From Firmicutes bacterium UBA4996 (lineage in GTDB: Bacteria; Bacillota; Limnochordia; Darwinibacteriales; Darwinibacteriaceae): a DNA stretch of 18,521 nt. Location: contig DGYW01000003.1 of assembly GCA_002396805.1 (NCBI GenBank), positions 65,026-83,546 of the forward strand. Reading direction: 5' to 3'. The position numbers and the translations under genes were made by a program. Positions 13,550-18,521 of this stretch are shown here, in pieces; position 1 is the first letter of the stretch, and each line of letters begins with the position of its first letter. A model generated the notes under the pieces. That model made no database searches and was not told the DNA's origin. It saw only the letters and a program-made list of their open reading frames with translations.

Positions 13550-15442
13550 ATGCTAATTCTGCAACTGTTGTTTATTGCAGGTTTTATCTACGGCATTCGC
13601 CTCATGAGTTCACCTAAGACAGCAGTGAAGGGTAATCTCTTGGGCGCCTTAGCAATGTTTGGTGCAGTTGTGGTAACCTTGGTCTCTGAGGGTATTCTCA
13701 CGATGCCTCTGCTGTGGGCTGGTCTTTTGGTCGGTTCGGCCTTGGGCGCATGGCTGGCCCAGAAAATCATGATGATTCAAATGCCCCAAATGGTGGCTCT
13801 GTTGAACGGGCTCGGTGGTGGTGCTTCGGCCTTGGTGGCTTTGATGGTTGTCTATCAGGACCCTACCTTGACCACATTTACCTGGTTTACTACTGGTTTG
13901 GCCATAGTGGTTGGAGGCGTCACCTTAAGTGGCAGTCTGGTAGCAGCAGGTAAGCTCCATGGCAAACTTAACCAAAGACCTCAGCATTTTAGGTTCCACA
14001 ATCTCTATCTCTGGGGTTCTGGGATTGTGCTGTTAGCTAGCCTTGGGGCATTGAGCTTTGAGCTTGGTTCTGTGTTGGTTAATTCTGTCCTCCTACTTGT
14101 GGTTTCTCTAGCTTTTGGAGTCATCTTTACCATCCGCGTTGGTGGGGCCGACATGCCCATTACCATTTCATTGCTGAACTCCCTATCTGGCGTAGCCGGT
14201 TCTGTGGCTGGGTTTCCCCTAGGTAACACACTCTTAGTAGTGGTGGGAGCAATAGTGGGCGCTTCTGGCTTGATTCTAACTCAAATCATGTGTCGGGCTA
14301 TGAATCGGAGTCTTTGGCAAATTCTGTTGGGCAAAACCACAGTTATCACTAAGACTCCACCGCAGATGGTGGAGATTAGCACCCCGAAAGTTCACGGCTG
14401 GGAGCAAAGTTTGCGGGATGCCCAAAAAGTGGCCATTATTCCTGGTTATGGCATGGCGTTAGCCCAAGCTCAACTTCAGGTAAAGCAGTTGGCGGAAGCC
14501 CTGCAATCCCAAGGTAAGGAAGTGAAGTTTGGCATTCACCCCGTAGCTGGCCGAATGCCTGGTCACATGAACGTGCTCTTGGCCGAGGTAGATGTGTCCT
14601 ATGATCAGCTCTATGATCTGGATCAGATCAATGAGTTTTTAATCACTGCTGATCTGGCCATTATTGTGGGGGCCAATGACGTGGTGAATCCGGCGGCAAT
14701 TGAACTAGAAGGTACCCCCATTTATGGAATGCCCATTATTCGTGCGGATCAAGCTAATCAAGTCATTGTTTGTAACTATGACACTAAGCCTGGTTATGCC
14801 GGGGTGGATAACACCTTGTACACCATGGGCAAGGTTAGCCTCCTTCTCGGCGATGCGAAAGATAGCCTTGAGAAGATGCTAGGAGTTTTAGCAGGAAAAG
14901 CGGATACGGCTCCTACCGAAGCAGATGAAGGTTTGCCTGCGCAGCTTTTAAGTGAGGCTAAACGTGTGGTTATTGTCCCTGGTTATGGCATGGCCTTAGC
15001 CCAAGCCCAGGGTCAAGTGAAACGCCTTATTGAGCTTCTGCAAAAACGGGGAGTGCAAGTGCAAATTGCGGTGCATCCAGTAGCAGGTCGGATGCCTGGT
15101 CACATGAATGTGCTTTTGGCTGAAGTAGATGTACCTTACGAGTTGATGTATGAAATGGATCAGATTAATGATGAGTTTGCCGATGTGGATGTGGTGGTTG
15201 TGGTGGGGGCCAATGATGTCATTAACCCAGCTGCTAACACCCATGAAGGAACGCCGATTTACGGGATGCCCATTTTGCATGTGGACCTGGCTCGCCATGT
15301 GATCGTGTACAATCTAGATCGTTCGCCTGGTTATGCTGGAGTGCCTAACACCTTGTATGACGCTCCCCATTGTATTTTCGTGGCTGGCGATGCGGCTAGC
15401 ACGTTACAGTCCTTAGTGCAGTCTCTCAGCTTCGCCGCTTGA
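13550..15442 (+). CDS. pntB: NAD(P) transhydrogenase beta subunit with tandemly duplicated NADP(H)-binding domain III
   Basis: This beta subunit has membrane domain II (about 1-255, around nine helices) and soluble domain III. It is 630 residues against the usual ~460, because domain III occurs twice. Domain II has MPQMVALLNGLGGGASALVA (78-97), GGVTLSGSLVAAGKLHGKL (122-140) and GADMPITISLLNSLSG (199-214). Asn86 stands where I recall E. coli PntB having proton-channel His91, while the partner Asn (210) is kept. Domain III copy 1 (about 286-448) and copy 2 (464-628) both carry PGYGMALAQAQ, HPVAGRMPGHMNVLLAEVDV, GANDVxNPAA, EGTPIYGMPI and PGYAGV. A 15-residue linker rich in Ala, Asp, Glu and Thr joins them. 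Neither copy has the KRS triplet that binds the NADP phosphate in known enzymes. The frame is uninterrupted and both copies look maintained. Subunit identity is certain; the effect of the duplication is unknown. Confidence 0.95.
   Translation: MLILQLLFIAGFIYGIRLMSSPKTAVKGNLLGALAMFGAVVVTLVSEGILTMPLLWAGLLVGSALGAWLAQKIMMIQMPQMVALLNGLGGGASALVALMVVYQDPTLTTFTWFTTGLAIVVGGVTLSGSLVAAGKLHGKLNQRPQHFRFHNLYLWGSGIVLLASLGALSFELGSVLVNSVLLLVVSLAFGVIFTIRVGGADMPITISLLNSLSGVAGSVAGFPLGNTLLVVVGAIVGASGLILTQIMCRAMNRSLWQILLGKTTVITKTPPQMVEISTPKVHGWEQSLRDAQKVAIIPGYGMALAQAQLQVKQLAEALQSQGKEVKFGIHPVAGRMPGHMNVLLAEVDVSYDQLYDLDQINEFLITADLAIIVGANDVVNPAAIELEGTPIYGMPIIRADQANQVIVCNYDTKPGYAGVDNTLYTMGKVSLLLGDAKDSLEKMLGVLAGKADTAPTEADEGLPAQLLSEAKRVVIVPGYGMALAQAQGQVKRLIELLQKRGVQVQIAVHPVAGRMPGHMNVLLAEVDVPYELMYEMDQINDEFADVDVVVVVGANDVINPAANTHEGTPIYGMPILHVDLARHVIVYNLDRSPGYAGVPNTLYDAPHCIFVAGDAASTLQSLVQSLSFAA
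14420..14890 (+). repeat. Domain III copy 1 of PntB (in-frame tandem duplication)
   Basis: Residues 291-447 of PntB align without gaps to residues 470-626 with about 92 of 157 identities, counted by eye (about 59%). The repeat period is 537 nt (179 codons). Copy-specific changes are DLDQINEFLITADL in place of the acidic NDEFAD stretch, and NYDTKPGYAGV in the nucleotide-phosphate loop. Synonymous and non-synonymous differences are spread along the whole copy, so the duplication is old. Confidence 0.93.
14957..15427 (+). repeat. Domain III copy 2 of PntB (in-frame tandem duplication)
   Basis: Residues 470-626 form the second copy. It keeps EMDQINDEFADVD, close to the canonical domain III sequence, and has NLDRSPGYAGV in the nucleotide-phosphate loop. 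The late GDAK motif is changed to GDAA. Copy 2 ends at the C terminus, as domain III does in ordinary PntB proteins. Confidence 0.93.
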
Positions 15443-15457
15443 GTTTAGCGAAAAACA

Positions 15458-15491
15458 AAGCCGACCTTTACTTAGTGGGGGTCGGTTTTTT
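15458..15491 (+). terminator. Intrinsic terminator after pntB
   Basis: CCGACC (15461-15466) pairs with GGTCGG (15480-15485) around a 13-base loop. The stem can extend outward through G-T and A-T pairs of AAAG with the following T-run. Six T residues follow (15486-15491). It ends the pnt operon just before the aro promoter. Confidence 0.85.
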
Positions 15492-15498
15492 CTTGGAA

Positions 15499-15527
15499 TT
15501 GACGGCGTTCTCTCGGTTCGATAGAAT
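15499..15527 (+). promoter_or_regulatory. Strong sigma-A-type promoter of the aro operon
   Basis: TTGACG (15499-15504) and TAGAAT (15522-15527) each match five of six consensus bases with the ideal 17-bp spacing. Transcription would start near 15534, leaving a leader of under 20 bases before aroF. There is therefore no room for a T-box, attenuator or riboswitch. Confidence 0.75.
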
Positions 15528-15551
15528 GAAGAGAGATAGGGGGTAGGGATT

Positions 15552-16370
15552 ATGGAACAGTTTCGGTTAGCAAGTCGAGACGCTCACCCTACAGATACAG
15601 TTGTACAAATTGGCCAAGTGAAGCTTGGCGGTAAACACCGGGCATATATTGCTGGGCCGTGTTCAGTAGAGAATGCAACTCAGATAATGGAGATTGCTCA
15701 ATCAATTCAAGGCTCTGCCCACATTCTGCGGGGGGGAGCCTATAAACCGCGTACTTCCCCTTATAGCTTTCAAGGCTTAGGCGAAGAGGGGTTACGTCTC
15801 TTACAAGAAGCGGGACGTGCCGTAGGGATGCCTGTGGTTACGGAGGTAGTCTCTTCTGAGGAAGTGGATTTGGTCAGTCAATACGTGGACATGCTCCAAA
15901 TCGGGGCTCGTAATATGCAAAATTACGCCCTCTTGAAGAAGGTGGGCTCCCAAGATAAACCAGTCCTGTTGAAACGGGGTTTTGCGGCTACAATCGAAGA
16001 ATTACTACTGTCAGCGGAATATGTTATGGCTGCAGGCAATCATCAGATAGTCCTCTGTGAGCGGGGTATTCGTACCTTTAATGATTACACCCGTAACACC
16101 TTGGATTTAAGTGCAGTGCCCGTATTAAAGCAATTAAGCCACCTCCCGGTTATTGTTGATCCTAGTCATGGCACAGGTCAGTGGAACTTAGTTGAGCCCT
16201 TGGCTAAGGCCGCCATGGCGGTGGGAGCCCACGGACTGATTATTGAAGTACACCATCACCCCGAGGCGGCTCTTTCTGATGGGGCCCAATCTTTGAAGCC
16301 AGATAAATATCGGGGTCTCATTAGCAAGCTCCAGCGACTGGTAGCTTGCTTAGAGGAGGCAGAGATGTGA
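15552..16370 (+). CDS. aroF: 3-Deoxy-7-phosphoheptulonate (DAHP) synthase, type I-beta, core-only
   Basis: This cytoplasmic enzyme condenses phosphoenolpyruvate with erythrose 4-phosphate, the first step to chorismate. At 272 residues it is a bare (beta/alpha)8 barrel. The predicted metal ligands are Cys37 (IAGPCSVE), His206 (DPSHGTG), Glu232 (IIEVHHHPE) and Asp243 (LSDGAQSLKP). The PEP/phosphate site includes GGAYKPRTSPYSFQG (61-75), GARNMQN (118-124) and LLKRGFAATIEE (139-150). The protein starts where the ferredoxin-like regulatory domain of Thermotoga-type enzymes would end, and has no chorismate mutase domain. Such core-only enzymes, as in Pyrococcus, are usually not feedback inhibited. 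A GGGGGTAGGG ribosome site precedes ATG. The stop overlaps the GTG start of aroA by 4 nt. Confidence 0.93.
   Translation: MEQFRLASRDAHPTDTVVQIGQVKLGGKHRAYIAGPCSVENATQIMEIAQSIQGSAHILRGGAYKPRTSPYSFQGLGEEGLRLLQEAGRAVGMPVVTEVVSSEEVDLVSQYVDMLQIGARNMQNYALLKKVGSQDKPVLLKRGFAATIEELLLSAEYVMAAGNHQIVLCERGIRTFNDYTRNTLDLSAVPVLKQLSHLPVIVDPSHGTGQWNLVEPLAKAAMAVGAHGLIIEVHHHPEAALSDGAQSLKPDKYRGLISKLQRLVACLEEAEM
16354..16359 (+). promoter_or_regulatory. Ribosome binding site that fixes the aroA start at GTG 16367
   Basis: AGGAGG lies seven bases before GTG 16367, which overlaps the aroF TGA by 4 nt. The longer frame from TTG 16346 would include this site in the coding region and adds residues not needed by the family, so GTG is preferred. 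Confidence 0.8.
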
Positions 16371-17626
16371 GGCTGCAAGGACGAACGACCGTCCCAGGCG
16401 ACAAATCCATTTCTCATCGGGCCCTCTTAATTAGTGCCTTGGCCACTGGAAGCTCGGAGATCATTGGCCTCAACCAAGGTGAGGATTGCGCCCGTACTCT
16501 AGCTATTTTGGAGAAACTAGGAGTGCGGATTACTACTCGCGGTGAGAGTGTAATGGTTTTAGGGAGGGGTCTCCAACTAGAAAGACCTCGAGAGGTGCTG
16601 AATTGCGGCAATTCTGGAACTACGTTCAGGCTCTTAGCAGGAATCTTAGCTGGACAGGACTTTTTGAGTGTTCTAGATGGAGATGTCTCTTTACGCCAAC
16701 GGCCCATGGGTCGCATCGTAGATCCCCTCCGGCAGATGGGAGCAGATATTCATGGTGTTGATGGAACCAATTTGGCCCCCGTTACCATTCAGGGAGGAGA
16801 ATTACAGGGTATCAAGTACACTCTTCCCATACCTAGTGCTCAAGTCAAGTCTGCCCTGCTTTTAGCAGGCCTGCAAGCTAGGGGAAACACTACGATTGTA
16901 GAACCCACCCTCTCGAGGGATCATACGGAGCGGATGTTACATAGCTCAGGTGCTCAGATTGAACGGTCAGGAAACCAGATTCAGGTTCGGGGTGGCAGCA
17001 CTTTAGAGCCCCAAAGAGTACAAATACCAGGGGATTTTTCTTCTGCTGCTTTTCTTCTTGGAGCTGCGGTGGCTTTGCCTGGCTCCGAATTATTAATCGA
17101 AGGTGTAGGCTTGAACCCAACTCGTCTAGGTTTTTTGGAAGCACTAAGAGCCATGAATGCCCAAGTTGAAGTTGTATCTCAAGAAGAACGGAGCGGCGAG
17201 CCCGTCGGTGATCTATTAATAAGGGGTAGCGAGCTATCTGCCCTCACCCTAGGGGGAGAGCTCATTCCCCTCTTAATTGATGAAATTCCTATCTTGGCTG
17301 TTTTAGCCACCCAAGCCCAGGGCACAACTGTGATTCAAGATGCGGCTGAGTTGCGTGTGAAAGAGTCGGATCGCTTAGCCAGCCTTACGGAGGAACTGAC
17401 TAAGTTAGGTGCTCAGATCACCGAGTACCCAGAGGGATTAGAGATTACAGGACCAACCAAGCTCATGGGAGCTCGGGTGTATAGTCATGGAGATCATCGG
17501 CTCGCCTTGGCCCTAGAAGTCGCTTCACTCTTTAGTGAGGGTCAGGTAGAGATTGTCGATCAGCACGTGGGGGAGATTTCCTTTCCTGGGTTTTCTCGAA
17601 CTTTACAGCAGTTAATTGTGGGGTGA
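16367..17626 (+). CDS. aroA: 3-Phosphoshikimate 1-carboxyvinyltransferase (EPSP synthase)
   Basis: This enzyme transfers the enolpyruvyl group of PEP to shikimate 3-phosphate, the sixth step of the shikimate pathway. It is 419 residues from GTG 16367, close to the usual 427, with two inside-out beta/alpha domains. Substrate motifs are VPGDKSISHRALL (9-21), NCGNSGTTFRLLAG (79-92), LDGDVSLRQRPMGR (103-116), PSAQVKSALLLAG (156-168), SRDHTERM (183-190), LIDEIP (303-308) and KESDR (332-336). The catalytic acids are probably Asp305 and Glu333. The set GDKS, SAQVK, RDHTE and NPTR (250-253) matches the motif combination I recall as defining class II, less glyphosate-sensitive enzymes. The gene is coupled to aroF by a 4-nt overlap and followed by aroC after five bases. 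Confidence 0.95.
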   Translation: MRLQGRTTVPGDKSISHRALLISALATGSSEIIGLNQGEDCARTLAILEKLGVRITTRGESVMVLGRGLQLERPREVLNCGNSGTTFRLLAGILAGQDFLSVLDGDVSLRQRPMGRIVDPLRQMGADIHGVDGTNLAPVTIQGGELQGIKYTLPIPSAQVKSALLLAGLQARGNTTIVEPTLSRDHTERMLHSSGAQIERSGNQIQVRGGSTLEPQRVQIPGDFSSAAFLLGAAVALPGSELLIEGVGLNPTRLGFLEALRAMNAQVEVVSQEERSGEPVGDLLIRGSELSALTLGGELIPLLIDEIPILAVLATQAQGTTVIQDAAELRVKESDRLASLTEELTKLGAQITEYPEGLEITGPTKLMGARVYSHGDHRLALALEVASLFSEGQVEIVDQHVGEISFPGFSRTLQQLIVG

Positions 17627-17631
17627 TAAGG

Positions 17632-18521
17632 ATGAGGGTATTACGCATGCTCACAGCTGGTGAGTCCCATGGTCCTAGTTTGGTAGGCGTCATGGAGGGC
17701 TTTCCTGCACAGGTACCCCTTGATGTGGAGAAAATTAATTACGATCTCCGTCGGCGACAAGGTGGTTTTGGCCGTGGTGGGCGCATGGTTATCGAACAAG
17801 ACCAAATTGAATTCATTGGAGGCTTACGAGGTGGCCTAACCCTAGGCAGTCCCTTGGCTTTCCTGATTAAGAATCGAGATTACGCCAATTGGCAAGCCTA
17901 CATGGATCCAGTGCACCCACCATTATCTGGTCGAGAAGTGACAAAACCCCGTCCTGGGCACGCAGATTTGAGTGGAGCTATTAAGTATGGATTCTCAGAT
18001 CTTCGTCCAATAATTGAACGGAGTAGCGCTAGAGAAACTGCAGTGCGAGTAGCTATAGGTAGCATTTGTAGCCAGCTCTTAAGCCACTTTGGCATTCATG
18101 CCCGCAGTCATGTTCTTGCCATTGGCGGAGTGTCCTTAACGCAATCCGATTATTCCTTTGCAGCCCTCGAACAGGCGGATCAGTCTGACGTACGCTGTAT
18201 TGATGACACAACCGCCATTAGAATGAGAGAGGTCATTACAGAAGCCCAAGAAACCGGTGATTCCCTGGGAGGACTTATAGAAGTAATCATTCAGGGTTTA
18301 CCAGTAGGTTTAGGCTCCCACGTCCAGTGGGATCGTAAATTGGATGCCCGTCTAGCCGCTGCCCTCATGAGCATCCAAGGAATCAAGGCGGTAGAGGTAG
18401 GAGCCGGTCTAGCTAGTGCTAACGCTCGGGGTTCGAATTTCCATGACTCCATCTTTTATTCTGAGATTGATGGATTTTACCGGACAACTAATCGCGCTGG
18501 AGGTATTGAGGGGGGGATTTC
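17632..18521 (+). CDS. aroC: Chorismate synthase, 3' end cut by window
   Basis: This is the final shikimate-pathway enzyme. It uses reduced FMN as cofactor to remove phosphate from EPSP and form chorismate. I translated 296 complete codons with no stop before the window edge; a full protein is usually about 360-390 residues. Motifs seen are LTAGESHGPSL (7-17, with His13), RRRQGGFGRGGRM, KPRPGHADLSGAIKYG, and ERSSARETAVRVAIGS (129-144), the classic chorismate synthase signature region. GSNFHDSIF and NRAGGIEGGI close the visible part. ATG 17632 lies five bases after the aroA stop, with GGGGTGAT as the likely ribosome site. A second ATG at 17647 would remove conserved N-terminal residues and is less likely. 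Confidence 0.95.
   Translation, partial: MRVLRMLTAGESHGPSLVGVMEGFPAQVPLDVEKINYDLRRRQGGFGRGGRMVIEQDQIEFIGGLRGGLTLGSPLAFLIKNRDYANWQAYMDPVHPPLSGREVTKPRPGHADLSGAIKYGFSDLRPIIERSSARETAVRVAIGSICSQLLSHFGIHARSHVLAIGGVSLTQSDYSFAALEQADQSDVRCIDDTTAIRMREVITEAQETGDSLGGLIEVIIQGLPVGLGSHVQWDRKLDARLAAALMSIQGIKAVEVGAGLASANARGSNFHDSIFYSEIDGFYRTTNRAGGIEGGI

Noticed and set aside
14420..15427. The pntB internal duplication as an assembly artefact.
   Set aside because: The copies differ at about 40% of residues and throughout at synonymous sites, with one continuous frame and a distinct linker. A misassembly would give near-identical copies.
16346..16366. Extended start of aroA at TTG 16346.
   Set aside because: It would place the AGGAGG site inside the gene. 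GTG 16367 has ideal spacing and a 4-nt stop overlap.

Overview
The window is a gene-dense bacterial chromosome segment with all genes on the + strand. Gaps are short, 1-14 nt overlaps are frequent, and the ribosome binding sites are strong and G-rich (GGAGG types). The gene content fits an anaerobic, Clostridia-like member of the Bacillota: a split proton-translocating transhydrogenase (PntAA/PntAB/PntB), a meso-diaminopimelate dehydrogenase, a DppABC-type peptide transporter and a compact aromatic-pathway operon. The peptide-binding protein has an ordinary signal peptide and no lipobox, which is more usual in species with an outer membrane. This is a hint, not proof, of a diderm Firmicute. 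No mobile element, CRISPR array, rRNA or tRNA was seen.

Layout. (1) 1-2423: the 3' part of a hydantoinase/oxoprolinase-family gene overlaps a histone-deacetylase-like amidohydrolase that carries an extra C-terminal CxxC...CxxC tail. (2) 2498-6922: a tightly coupled group of membrane nucleotide-sugar dehydratase, NahK-like sugar 1-kinase, GNAT acetyltransferase and membrane-anchored alpha/beta hydrolase, closed by a clear intrinsic terminator. (3) 7025-11906: peptide-binding protein, two permeases and DAP dehydrogenase. There is a perfect hairpin between the binding protein and the first permease, and a terminator after the dehydrogenase. No transporter ATPase gene is present. (4) 12078-15442: a promoter followed by pntAA-pntAB-pntB and a terminator. 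(5) 15499-18521: a strong sigma-A-like promoter followed by aroF (DAHP synthase), aroA (EPSP synthase) and aroC (chorismate synthase), the last cut by the window end.

Main discovery. The PntB subunit is about 630 residues instead of roughly 460 because its soluble NADP(H)-binding domain III is present twice in tandem. The two copies are about 59% identical by hand count and repeat with a period of 537 nt. Both keep the fold-defining motifs (PGYGMALAQAQ, RMPGHMNVLLAE, GANDVxNPAA, PGYAGV). Both lack the Lys-Arg-Ser triplet that grips the 2'-phosphate of NADP(H) in characterised enzymes and have Asn-(Tyr/Leu)-Asp there. This suggests a transhydrogenase with unusual domain stoichiometry and possibly altered nucleotide preference.

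Smaller points of interest are a kinase gene with no usable ATG/GTG/TTG at the expected start (ATC is best placed), an alpha/beta hydrolase with Asp in place of the Ser nucleophile, the zinc-ribbon-like tail on the deacetylase homologue, and a core-only DAHP synthase. Functionally, the transhydrogenase could supply NADPH to DAP dehydrogenase and to aromatic amino acid synthesis; that link is inference.
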